This document shows, piece by piece, positions 45,753-56,467 of a DNA stretch of 64,000 bases. The notes beneath the pieces are model-generated. The model was given only the letters and a program-made list of their open reading frames with translations, did no database searches and had not been told where the DNA came from. Positions within the stretch are counted from its first letter, which is position 1, and every line of letters begins with the position of its first letter. Source of the DNA: Zerene cesonia (Eukaryota > Arthropoda > Insecta > Lepidoptera > Pieridae); the NCBI RefSeq assembly GCF_012273895.1, contig NC_052105.1, positions 310,001-374,000 on the forward strand, in the 5' to 3' direction. The translations under genes and the position numbers were made by a program.

Positions 45753-46197
45753 AAGAAATTATTATAATTCTAAGAGAAACAATGTTTTAACTTAACACCC
45801 CATTTTCAACTTTACGTAATCGTTTCTTTGTTTCAAGTAACTTGAACTTGAAAAAGACTTAATTAAGTTACTCATCGTAAAGTAATTTTCAAGGCGTCAT
45901 TGAGTAATTTTGTACTTTCCTTACTATGTAAATACATATTAATTATGTGTTTATCCGCCAATAAGACTTATAAAATTTAATTTACATCATAAATCTTTGA
46001 CTTTTGTTTCAATTTTATTTAGTTCTATTTACTTTATTTTTACCAACAATGCTGATGTAAATTAAACTTTGGTAAAAAGTAAAGTAAAGGCCTTATTTTT
46101 TTTTTTCTTTATAGGTACATCAACAGATGATACATAAGCAATTTTCTCTTTATACAAATAAGTCAATTTGTATGCACAACAATTAACGATAAATACA
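45753..46197. other. Intergenic DNA, no feature recognised
   Basis: AT-rich stretch with no supported gene. Confidence 0.55.
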
Positions 46198-46375
46198 TCA
46201 CCATCATCATCATCAGCCCATATATATTCCCACTGCTGGGACACAGGCCTCCTATGATGGTTCAGGCCATAATCAACCACGCTGGCCAAGTGCGGGTTGG
46301 CAGATGTCACATGTCGTCGAACTTTTGATTCTTGGACATGCCGGTACCTCACGATGTTTTCCTTCACCGTTTTAA
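46198..46375 (-). repeat. SINE family A, 5'-truncated (minus strand)
   Basis: Inverted 3' half of family A, from the CATCATCATCATCAGCCC tail to CCTTCACCGTTTTAA, where homology stops and the tRNA-like head is missing. The copy at 52321-52482 stops at the same point. Confidence 0.85.
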
Positions 46376-46620
46376 CATTCACAAAATCCAACTATAACTC
46401 AACACTAAAACATTTATTTTATTCATTCATTTATTTATTTACAATACTTTATTGTACAAAACACAAAGTGAACCTTATATATTTATTCAATTAAACTTCT
46501 TATAGAAGCATTTTTGAAGCGTCATTACATAGTTTAAATATTTATTTATATTTATGACTTAGGCGATATGTATACATGAAAAATGTGTGCACGTACGTAT
46601 TAAAATAAATTGTATAATGA

Positions 46621-46790
46621 CTAGCTGTGAACGGGGTTTTCCCCGTAATACGTGATGTTATATTGCCTTAAGCCTTCCTCAATAAATGGGCTATGTAAGT
46701 CTGAAACAATTTTTCAAATCGGACCAGTAGTTCCCGAGATTAGCGCGTTCAACCAACCAAACAAACAAAGAAGCTCTTCAGCTTTATATG
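46621..46790 (-). mobile_element. Short Helitron (minus strand), 5'-truncated
   Basis: Plus-strand CTAG at 46621-46624 follows a host A. The hairpin ACGGGG-TTTT-CCCCGT (46631-46646) is its 3' structure. Further in, ATTAGCGCGTTCAACC and CTTCAGCTTTATATG are the inverted 5' blocks seen at 49282. The TC terminus is lost where the next repeat begins. Confidence 0.7.
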
Positions 46791-46792
46791 TT

Positions 46793-47046
46793 TCCCGCAG
46801 CTCACCCGCGCGGTCCTAATAAAATTTCATGATACAAATTTTCATCCCCTATTTTATCCGCTTGGGGTAGAATTTATCAAAATCCTTTCTCAGCGGATGC
46901 TTACGTCATTATATCTAACTGTATTTTTCAGCCCGATGCCAAAATTCAGCCCAATCCGTCCAGTGGTTTGGCCTGTGCGTTGATAGATCACTATGCAAGT
47001 CAGTCATGTCAGTCACCTTTGAGTTTAATATATATGTATAGATTAA
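46793..47046 (+). repeat. LINE 3'-tail-like repeat, family F
   Basis: Contains CTCACCCGCGCGG, ATTTATCAAAATCCTTTCTC, AGCGGATGCTTACGTCATTA, GCCAAAATTCAGCCCAATCC, GTCCAGTGGTTTGG and CTGTGCGTTGATAGATCA, then a degenerate CAGTCAGTCATGTCAGTCAC tract, and ends ATATATATGTATAGAT. This order is typical of a widespread lepidopteran LINE tail. No coding capacity. Confidence 0.6.
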
Positions 47047-47588
47047 CGATTATTCGGCATGATGATGATGTTTTGATAAAAATTGTAGCATCCTGAAACA
47101 AACTAGTAATCTTTCATGCACCAATTACTTTTCAATGAGGTCATAATTGTATCGCCGTGCCCTGAAAATACCTTCAATAATTACAGTTCCCGAAGCAGGT
47201 GACCCTCCTATGTTTAATGAAAGCGACGGCATCGGATAAAGCCTCACAATGGGCTATTAAAAATAGCGCATCTCTCATATTACCGGGCGCTTGTATCATA
47301 TAACATTTTAGTGCAAGGAAAATGGGAATTTCTGGATCCCGAAGCGAATTTATGGTCGATAATGTTAGAGATGCATTGAAGCTTATGTTGGGATTAGTAA
47401 AAACTGTGTGAGTGAAGAAAACAGTGTAACTGTAAGTTAATCTTAACATGTCAATGTATGGATGTACGTTTATTGCTTTTTCGCGTGAAAACCAATGAAC
47501 GGTTTTTGATTATATTTGGCAGTGATGTAGCTTATGCACCAGAATCACACATAGGCTATCGAGGCCCTTGTTTTTGCTCAAGATATAT
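47047..47588. other. Unassigned patch with a 91-codon minus-strand frame
   Basis: 47174-47449 carries an open frame of 91 codons on the minus strand in a GC-balanced stretch. No splice context, domain or signal peptide is recognisable, so it is not called as a gene. It could be a repeat remnant or conserved noncoding DNA. Confidence 0.35.
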
Positions 47589-47734
47589 TCCTTCACGGTT
47601 TCGAGCAGTGGTGATGTTTTCCAGATGTGCGTATAAATTTAAACGTCAATTTATTTCTTATATGCTCGCCTAGTCTCGAATCCCCGACTTATCGATTTTA
47701 ACTCCGAGGTCCTCACCACTGAGCCTCCGCTGCT
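47589..47734 (-). repeat. SINE family A, 5' half only (minus strand)
   Basis: Contains CCTTCACGGTTTCGAGCAGT and the inverted head AGTCTCGAATCCCCGACTTA ... CCTCACCACTGAGCCTCCGC. The 3' half is missing. The break lies at CCTTCACGG, close to where the truncated copies at 46198 and 52321 also stop but on the other side of the point. Confidence 0.85.
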
Positions 47735-49281
47735 TAGCAACATAAATTCAATACACGATATATATAAGAAGGATAAAAATAAAACACGAGATTTTACTCC
47801 CAATTATAAGCTTTATCTCATCTATGAAAAAATACATATATACATCTATTTTCGTGCCATGAAAGTGAACAATACTTAACATGTTGCATACCAAAAAATT
47901 TCACTTCTCTTTACTATTATCTATAAAAATGTCGACTCTATGACGTGGACTGTCTGTGGAAACCCACATCTGCGACTCGAAACAATCTACACCGTAAAAA
48001 CAACTTTATTGTATCCACATAAGGTCTACATTTAACCAACACACCTCTGTATTTCAAGTTATGGAAAAGTGAATTTTAAAACGTTGCCGTTGAGTTGAAA
48101 CTGTATTAAAAGGTGTCATTTATCTCAAAGGAGCGATTTGAAAGATGTCACAAAGGCTTTCTTGGCAGAGTTTCGTGCTTTTGTTTTAAAATTGTGAATT
48201 ATTCTTGTAATGTAAGAAACGTGTACTTGAATTACTCTTGTTTGCATGTTATTTAGATTTTAATGTTACTTTTGTGTAGTGCAAATATTTTTAAAACAAT
48301 AACAGTGTAATAACATTTTGCGTTGTTTCGAAGTAGTGGAAACTTTAACACACTTTGGTTCCTTCTTGTATAGTTCGTAGATAGCTGTGTGTCAGATTAT
48401 GCTGTTATTTTATTTGGTAAATTTTCTAAAAAACTTTAAACAGTACGTTTTCTAAACTGTAAATATAAACCAAGTGTTTATCATTAGATTGGTTCTTATT
48501 TATGTTTTTATATATATGAGATAGTTTAAATATTATAGCTAAATAAAAGTAAGGGAAAGGGTAATAAAACTGAGGAAAATTTAAAATAATTCCTCCAGGG
48601 CCCTCAGCGAAATGGCACAAACGTAAAAACGATAAATGTTCGCATATAAGTTACAGTTGGATTTGATTGAATTACGCTTACGTAGCAAGTCTGGAGAAGC
48701 AGTAAAAAAGGTTTTATCGGCAGCAGAGGGCCGGATTGATGTATCTATTTCACTTGCTCTGATAAACTTTGCGTGTTGGAGATTAGGGGTATGCTATGTC
48801 AGTTTACTCATATGTATATAAGCTTTTTTATAGCTAGAGAATCTAGAATATTATGGATGTGATCGTGTATCAACTGAATGTTTAATTAAACATGAGAGAG
48901 GCAACAGTAATTTTGCTTAATCACACGCCCGTACTTTGTATAATTTGACTTGAGAAGGCCACCAATATATCGATTTTTTTGGATGAATTCGTTTTGTAAC
49001 TGTATTATCGTATACGTAAGTTAGTCACATTCGAATAAGGTTTGAAGATTACCAACTTTATCAATTAGGGCTAGTCTCTGAGTATTTGATAATTATCGTT
49101 ACACTATACTTACAGCTAGGACTTTGCTGTTTTGACATTGAGAATTTATGATTTTTATCTAAAAGAAGCCAACAATATTTTGAGTCTTAATACATACGTT
49201 TTGATATGTAGTACCTATTCATAAGACGTTATCGCCTACCGTGTGCGAAATCTTGACTAAACTGATATAAATGTATGTTAA
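47735..49281. other. Intergenic DNA, no gene seen
   Basis: AT-rich. The frame at 48636-48821 (61 codons) sits in a locally GC-balanced stretch (48690-48800) but has no domain or splice context. Confidence 0.5.
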
Positions 49282-49426
49282 TCTATACTAATATTATAAA
49301 GCTGAAGAATTTGTTTGTTTGAACGCGCTAATCTCAGGAACTGCTGGTTTGATTTAAAAATAATTTAAGTATTAGATAGCTCATATAATGAGAAAGGCTA
49401 TAGGCTATATAGTGGCGGACCGCTAG
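49282..49426 (+). mobile_element. Short non-autonomous Helitron, structurally complete (145 bp)
   Basis: Begins TCTATACTAATATTATAAAG after a host A and ends GGCGGACCGCTAG before a host T. Internal AACGCGCTAATCTCAGGAAC matches the degenerate copies at 37499 and 46621. Confidence 0.8.
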
Positions 49427-50056
49427 TATTAAATATATATATTATATAGCACTACTTAAAATGACAATTTAATCTATTATTTGAGCGATCCGAAACCTTG
49501 ACGAGGTAATATTCAGTTAAAAACTATGCCCAAGTATCCGATCAAAGGTGAAAGGGTTGCGCTTTCTCAAGTTAATAACGTTTTCTCAGTTTGCGCGGGA
49601 ATGTTATTAAATTGAAGTAGTGGGACGTTGACGGAGCGCCTCTCTGCCGTCTACTCCGAGAGCCTGATTGAAAAATAACATACTGGATTAATTTTATGGG
49701 ATTATGAGGCTTTGCTTTACTTGCAATTTTATAACGATAGAGTGGGATAGTGGAAGTTTGCTATGTTGTTTTGTGAGGCGAAATGGCTTATAATGAGTAA
49801 AAATGCGAACAATATCATCTGTATTACGTTTTTGCAAGGACTTTGTAGTTTATAACACGTACTCAATATTTTAAAGAGCACCTTCTGATTTTTTGTCTAC
49901 TTATTAAAATTTAACCCCGAAAACGACCGACGAAATCGTTTTCGTTATTTCATATATATTAGCAAGATACTTCTTTACCCAACAACATGGGTATTATTTA
50001 TCTCTGATTAACACAAGCAACGACTGAATAAGGGGCCAATATAATAATAGCTGAAT
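49427..50056. other. Intergenic DNA, no gene seen
   Basis: A GC-richer patch lies at about 49615-49665. No repeat or coding feature was recognised. Confidence 0.5.
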
Positions 50057-50162
50057 ACCATCTGACCTCTGCCTACCCGCACTCGGCCAGTGTGGTGGAT
50101 TATGGCCTGAACCCTCATAGGTGTCCCAGCAGTGGAAACATGTATGGGCTGATGATGATGAT
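50057..50162 (+). repeat. SINE family A, 3' part only
   Basis: Contains ACCATCTGACCTCTGCCTAC, CCGCACTCGGCCAGTGTGG, TGGCCTGAACCCTCATAGG and CCCAGCAGTGGAAACATGTA, ending in a GATGATGATGAT tail. The head is missing. Confidence 0.85.
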
Positions 50163-51815
50163 AAGAATAGCTATATTCAAGATTGTCAATATTTGTAATA
50201 TTGATAAATGTATTAGAACTTTAATAATTAAGCCTCGTAGGCTTTAAATGGGAGAACTACAAAGTTTAATGAATAACAATTTTAATAGCGCAACATCATC
50301 AAAGATAATTGATCGCTGGAACATTAACAATATGCGATGTAATCGTTTTACAAAGTTACAAGTACAACATGTTATTACAATATTCTATACGGTCATCGAT
50401 ACAAATTCTAGTACATTGTTTTACTGATAATGAATGATAATTTGGGGCTTTGTAACGTGTAATAAGGAAAATTTGTCATTGTTATTCGATTGCAGTTTGA
50501 TTTTTTTGTGGATTTAAATGCAATTTGCTATGGTTGTATTATTGTCTCGTATCAAAATTCGTATATGTTTGTGATTTTAAACCAAATTTATTCATTTAAT
50601 TATTTCATAAAAATTTTAGGGCTTCCTGATTTTTTTCATTGTTACTTTCATTCAGCTCAGCAACAAAAAAAAATATATAAAAAAATCTTTTTAGTATTGC
50701 CTGGTATAATTAAATGTATTTTCTTTTTTTCTTTCTTTAAACCAACCCAAATGACGTTTTGATGTAGCGACATGATTCTGAATCGCTCAAGCGAAACGAT
50801 TACGCTACAGGCCATATATACAACTTTTCAACATCATTCAAATGGGGTCTTACCGGCTGGCTAGTCGTGTAGACTGTTCTGGGATCCCCCTTTTTCGATG
50901 AAAGAATACTACCTCCCTTCCTCCACATCGTGTTTACTATAATCAAGATCCACAATTTATTTTCTTTAAGGTAAGATAGTGAATTCGCAGCAGGCTCTCG
51001 GTCTATTCCAGTTCCCATCTGGCTCGTATCCAGCCTCAGACTAAGTCGCATTACGTCATCCCCGATGTTCGTCTGTCGCAGCACACCCTCTGACTTTTCA
51101 CGCGTTCCTGAGTTACCACTCAGCATTACTTTCCCGTCTAGCCGTTATATCTATAAGTGTTTGTTTGGATTTTTTTATATTTAAATTTGGTTAGAAAGTC
51201 ACCATAATAGAAGAAAGATTTATCCAATTTACTGATGTTTCCAAGTTATGTGCGGTCAGACATCCGGTGATACATTTTTATTTAGATCTAAAAAATTTAT
51301 AGAATGTTATTTCTTAGTTAAAAGTTAATAGTCTGTAAAATCTTCAGCAACTTAAACGTTTTGAAATTAAATATTTTATTACAGATGCAGCTGCTGTTTA
51401 TAATAGCCGTAGGATAAATTAACGGCTTAAGAAAATAAATGTTATGTAATTAAGTTTGTGAAGATAAAGAAATATTGTGGTACAATAAATTGTAAAAGGT
51501 ACAAATGATGTAAACGTAATATTTTATGTATGTATTTTACACACAATAATATAAATAAATTAAAATGGTTGTCATGCTTGATAATATTATACATAAAAAC
51601 GAAAATGTGTTAGTTTGTTCCTATTCCTTCCAAGTTGTGCCGAAATGATGTAAAATGATTTTTGTCTGGAGAGAGTTAGAATCTAAAGAGTAGCATAGGC
51701 TACTTTTTTTCGGTACAACGTTTCATTCCAGTGGTAATATATTTTTTCCTATGACTACGCTAGCAAATCCGTATGAAGAAAGGTAATAAATCAATTAAAA
51801 TACACACATAGAATT
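50163..51815. other. Intergenic DNA; unassigned GC-balanced patch and a degenerate Helitron
   Basis: 50763-51140 is GC-balanced and holds a 108-codon minus-strand frame without a recognised domain; it may be a decayed mobile-element fragment. 51570-51765 resembles a degenerate + strand Helitron (TAATATTATACATAAAAACG at its 5' side, GAGTAGCATAGGCTACTTTT inside). No gene is supported. Confidence 0.45.
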
Positions 51816-52111
51816 ATCATCATCATCAGCACATATATGTTACATGTGCGGAGGATGATGAAACTGCTGGGTCACTGGCCTCCCTTTGAGGGTTTAGGCC
51901 ATAATGTCCCACGCTGGCCAAGTCCGCGTTGGCAGATATCACAAGTCGTCGAAATTTTGTTGCTTGGACTTTTAGTTCACCATTTTGAGATATGGTGATG
52001 ATATCCGCATGCACAGATAAATTAAAAAGTCATTTTATTTCTTACACGCTCGCCTGGTCTTGACCCGCCGACTTCAAGTCGGAGGTCCTCACCACTGAGC
52101 TAGCACTGCTT
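51816..52111 (-). repeat. tRNA-derived SINE, family A, near full length (minus strand)
   Basis: Inverted copy from ATCATCATCATCAGCAC to CCTCACCACTGAGCTAGCAC. It is more diverged than the other long copies, and near 51841-51870 it has lost the usual CCCACTGCTGGGACACAGG spacing. Confidence 0.8.
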
Positions 52112-52320
52112 TTGCACACATATAGAAAAAAAAATCTATAAAATTCACACAGTTAATTTAACTGACTCGTTAATCTACTGAATTACGGAGATTATAATCC
52201 AAATTGCTGACACTTCGTCTGAACAAATGAAGATATAAATAGCGGTAAACCAGCTCAATTTCACACGCCTTGAGTGCCACAAGTCATAGGACACTCGATC
52301 GAGTCATATTATAAAAGTTT

Positions 52321-52482
52321 CACCATCAGCCCATATATGTTCCCACTGCTGGGACACAGGCCTCCTATGAGGGTTCGGGCCATAATCGCTGGCCAAGTGC
52401 GGGTTGGCAGATGTCACATGTCGTCGAACTTTTGATTCTTGGACATGTCGGTTTCCTTAATTTTCCTTCACCGTTTTAAGCA
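52321..52482 (-). repeat. SINE family A, 5'-truncated (minus strand)
   Basis: CACCATCAGCCCATATATGT to TTCCTTCACCGTTTTAAGCA. The tRNA-like head is missing and homology stops at the same CACCGTTTTAA point as in the copy at 46198. Confidence 0.85.
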
Positions 52483-52504
52483 TTATAAAAGTTTAATCTT
52501 ATTT

Positions 52505-52850
52505 TTTCATGTTAGATCAAGCTGCTTTGATTCACCTGATGGAAAACGATCACCACCGCCCCTGAAAATTGGCAGAGGTAGGGCCTCCACTAATGTGTTG
52601 CCCACTTTTAAGGATTGGCGGCAGGATTAAAGGAATAGACTGGAAAGGGCGAGATAAAGTTTTTTTTTTGTATGGCAGAGCAAACAAAGGAACAGCTGGG
52701 CCACCTGATGTAATGGTCACCACCGCCCATAAACACTTGCAACACTAGAGGTGTTACAGGTGCTTTGCCGGCCTTTCAGTGACATAAACGCTCTTTTCTT
52801 GAAGGCCTCAATGTCGTAATTGTTCGGGAATACCGTAGCTGGTAAAGCTG
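52505..52850 (+). repeat. Two adjacent LINE-like repeat fragments
   Basis: 52520-52635 (CACCTGATGGAAAACGATCA, then CACCGCCCCTG, then TTGCCCAC) and 52670-52850 (TATGGCAGAGCAAACAAAGG, CACCTGATGTAATGGTCACC, CACTTGCAACACTAGAGG, TTGCCGGCCTTTC, CGCTCTTTTCTTGAAGG) are related to each other and to a short piece at 53795-53870. This is a well-known type of lepidopteran LINE-derived repeat. No reverse transcriptase sequence remains. Confidence 0.6.
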
Positions 52851-54598
52851 TATTATTTTAGCCTACGGCACACACACACACCGTATGAAATACAGTAGCA
52901 TGCGAATGCTTCTATTTCAGGTTTTATTTTAATATTAGATTTTAATTGTGAGAACGATTTCCTGAGTAATCGAAATTATATTTGAAAACAATAGTATACC
53001 TGAGTGACGCCAATGAATAAAATTTTAATTTATTTGCTTTTTTTTAATTTTTTAAAGTTGATACATGTAATTGGCTTAAAAATTCTGTGAATATTGATTA
53101 TTTTTCAGTCAACAATAATCGCAATGAACACACTACATTGCGCGATCGCGTGCTTCGTACAAGATGGTGACCATCCATAGCAAGCAATTTAAAATTTCCA
53201 AATTGTTTTTGTTAACGTGTATGAAAACTCCATCAAAACATATCATTACCAAATATGAGTGGTGCGCCTAACTCTCCCACAAAACTTCAAACTTCTTTTT
53301 TTTTAAATTATTTTTATGCAATAGCAGATAATAAATAAGGTATGTAAATTAATATGTATAAACCTATCACAAAAGTATTTATTATAATATTGTTTATTTA
53401 TTTCTTGTACCACAATCGTGGCACAGATTTGCTTTCGCCATTTGATTCAGTACGATAACTGGACAAACAGCTATTTGCTTTTCAGAACTTCTGTATCGAT
53501 GTCTTACCTAGCATATTCTCTGAGAAATTTCTGGTACACTATTGTTATTCCTTCTCATGCATACTTGTTTATAGATTCGAAGTGAGAAGGATTGGTTATT
53601 ATAAACTACTACGCTACTGATGGGATATTATGAAAAAGGTGAAGCAACACGCTTGTAAATGAAACATGTTCTTTATTAGCGTTTTTATTTTACATTTAAA
53701 TATGCATTGCGACTAAACGTAAGTAGTAAACTTTATATTTAGTATTTTTTTTTATATTTGAGAGCGCACATGAGCTGATGGGTTGTGCGTTTTTTTATGT
53801 GATAGTTGGATAGATGGCAAAGGAGTTGGTGGGTCACCTGATAGTAATTTCCAGCACCGTCTATGCACCAACCAACCAACCAATTTTTCTAATACTTTGA
53901 CTTAGAAAGTCAGTCTTAGTATTCAGTAAAATTTTCCAAACAAAACACGCCCAACTATAAAACCGGAGCTAAAAACTTCTAAAATAAATGTATTCCACGA
54001 CCAATAGTACTGCAAAAACGTACACTAAACGTATTTGAAATACAACGATGTTTTTTATTCACACAATGCAAGCAAAATCTCGCTGATCGCTCGGTGAAAT
54101 CTAAAATTGAATTACCCAAATGAAAGGAATTTGTTTTTAAACAAACTTAAACAAATTTGAAGGGTTAACATTGTTTAGAGAGCTGAAGACAAAAGGCCTA
54201 TCGGCTGTAGTTATTAAATAAAAGAAATGAAAACGTTTTCCTACTTCGAAACCATCTGTGAGAGACTGTGTTTTAGATTATTTCTAAAGTATATGACGCT
54301 TAAAATAATCAATACGCTTATACAATTTCGTCTTATTTTTTTGGTAAACCGAAGAAATTGTTTTTGTAATGAATACCCTTTTAATAATTATGGTCAATCA
54401 ATTATTCATTGAATTTGTTTTGATCCTATTTAATAATCCTATTATTTAATCTCGATTAATAAAATATATAATTTATGTTAAATTTGTCTTATCGTTTGCT
54501 CCAAACAATACTAGGAGTATTGTTTTATAAGAATAAAGTTATTCAAAATTGGACTGTATTTATACCTATTTTAAATACATTATATGTAGTGTATATAT
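52851..54598. other. Intergenic DNA, no gene seen
   Basis: AT-rich, with a short LINE-like fragment at 53795-53870 (GATGGCAAAGGAGTTGGTGG, then GTCACCTGATAGTAATTTCC) and a small CA tract near 52866-52880. Confidence 0.5.
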
Positions 54599-54800
54599 CT
54601 AGTTTTCCTTCGCCTGCGTGGTCAGAGGGAATGAAATGTTAAACCGTGGTAAATATTATCACCCCAACCCTTTTAACTATCTCCATATGCGAAGAAAGGC
54701 AAAATACACATTTCTATATTTATAGTTAATGTTATATTAGAAAAGATTTAGTCAGAAACGGATTACGTATAATATCTCTATAAACAAAAGTCGGGTGCAA
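54599..54800 (-). mobile_element. Helitron-like element (minus strand), degenerate
   Basis: Plus-strand CTAG at 54599-54602 is followed by TTTTCCTTCGCCTGCGTGG, then GGGAATGAAATGTTAAACCG, GGTAAATATTATCACCCCAA and CCCTTTTAACTATCTCCATA. This is the inverted layout of a common lepidopteran Helitron subfamily. The far end is unclear. Confidence 0.5.
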
Positions 54801-55156
54801 AACTAGTAGCAATATAAGCATAGTACGTTATACGTTCGTGATCAGAATACAGCCAGAATTCCGAATATTTCCTTTTATCTCGGATTTTGTTGGGTTATGG
54901 ATTCTCTATAATCATTCACTTGGGAATATCTTTATTAACATTAAGTGTTTTTTCCTTTGTGTTATATCTGAATTTTGTTCGTGGAAAATGAATAAAATAT
55001 GTACTTTTTGGTAATCACACTTGAATGAGCGACGTCAGTTTTAAGTAAGATTATGTATGTGAGACGCTCGGATAGGAAAGGAACTTGTCTTATTGTTTAG
55101 TTATCCTTTATTTTTACTCCTATTCAAAATTCTTGTCTTTTATAGAAATTACTGAA

Positions 55157-55335
55157 CTAGGTTTTTGCCCACAGCTTCGTTCGTATGGTCCAAGGAAAAT
55201 CCGTTTAGTTCCTGTTACTGTGAGATTTGCATAAAAACTTTCCTATCTTATCCTAATTTCGTCCAAATCTGTTCAGCGGTTTAGGCGAGAAAAGACAGAC
55301 AGACAGTCAGACGGACGAACGGAACGCAGTCGCTT
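55157..55335 (-). mobile_element. Non-autonomous Helitron (minus strand)
   Basis: CTAG at 55157-55160 after a host A, then GTTTTTGCCCACAGCTTCG (decayed hairpin), CCGTTTAGTTCCTGTTACTG, AAATCTGTTCAGCGGTTTAG and an (ACAG)n tract at 55293-55310. The 5' end near 55330 is approximate. Confidence 0.6.
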
Positions 55336-55409
55336 TTAGTCCTACAATCTACAATTAAAACATCCGTGAAACCTTTCACTATATAAATGTTTAATACTTT
55401 TATATACTT

Positions 55410-55603
55410 TTATATAGTAAACTCAAATGAGTATTTATTTGCTTGTCTTTCTATCACGTCACAATAAAAGAGAAGAAATAATTTTTCTCGTCAGTGATAG
55501 GTAGGGGACTAGAGGATATATAGGCTAGTTTTTATCGCAGCAAAACATCTCATTCCCACGGGAATTTCCTTTAGTCACGCGGAAGCTGAAAACGAAAATC
55601 TAG
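55410..55603 (+). mobile_element. Non-autonomous Helitron, degenerate
   Basis: Contains GGATATATAGGCTAGTTTTT, ATCTCATTCCCACGGGAATT and AGTCACGCGGAAGCTGAAAA, and ends CTAG at 55600-55603 before a host T. The 5' start is approximate. Confidence 0.5.
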
Positions 55604-56148
55604 TAATGAAAAAGTTCAATGCGACAAACATTCGAAAAACGTCCTCGAAAAGTTTGACGCGAAACCTACGCGCAACTAGTTCAATTCAGTTACGAAAGAT
55701 ATTTTACCTCTGTTACCATAAACCCAGCTTGCCACTCGACTGTTACGAGCTCTGACAGATTCGTCTCGACGCCTGACAGACTGTCAAAAACTTAGCCACA
55801 GCTGGACATTTTCGGGCTAGTTATTTTTAGCTTTATTTTTCATACTAGGAAATAAAAAGTTGGTGAAATGTATAAATGGGATTCTTTCGAATGGTTGACG
55901 TGTGGTAGTAATGACATTGCTTTTATTTTGTGGTTTTGGTTTAAATATAATTGAATTTTATGTTGATTAATTAATTAATGTTGTGTACTAAAAGGTCTTC
56001 TTAATTATGCTAGAGTCTAAAAAACTTTAACGAGGTTGTGTTTATATTAAAAGGAATATAATATTGTATGATTATTTTTTGCACATTAGCTTTATATACA
56101 TTTAAATTAAAAGCTTTAATATTTTTATCCAATGATAATTTATTTAAA
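55604..56148. other. Intergenic DNA, no feature recognised
   Basis: AT-rich. The stretch 55620-55800 is slightly GC-richer but carries no recognised feature. Confidence 0.5.
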
Positions 56149-56452
56149 GCAGCGGTGGCTCTGTGGTGAGAACCTCGGCCTTCAAAATCGATATGTCGGG
56201 GTTCGGTACCGGGCGAGCGTGCAAGAAATAAATTGATTTTTCAATTAATCTGCGCATGTGTCACATCACCACTGCTCAAAACGGTGAAGGAAAACATCGT
56301 GATGAAACCAGCATTTCCAAGAAACAAAAGTTCGACGACATGTGACATCTGCCAACCCGCACTTGGTCAGCGTGGTGGATTATGGCCTAAATCCTCATAG
56401 GAGGCCTGTGTCCCAACGGTGGAAACATATTATATGGGCTGATGATGATGAT
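56149..56452 (+). repeat. tRNA-derived SINE, family A, full length with 11-bp target duplication
   Basis: GCAGCGGTGGCTCTGTGGTG head, CGGGGTTCGGTACC B-box-like element, AAACGGTGAAGGAAAACATC, TTCGACGACATGTGACATCT, GCCAACCCGCACTTGG, GGTGGATTATGGCCTAAATC and a GATGATGATGATCATGAT tail. ATCCAATGATA occurs on both sides (56127-56137 and 56457-56467), as expected for a retroposed SINE. Confidence 0.92.
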
Positions 56453-56467
56453 CATGATCCAATGATA

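Noticed and set aside
46062..46391. 109-codon minus-strand frame
   Set aside because: Most of it is translated SINE family A sequence; similar peptides appear at 38575 and 51826 for the same reason.
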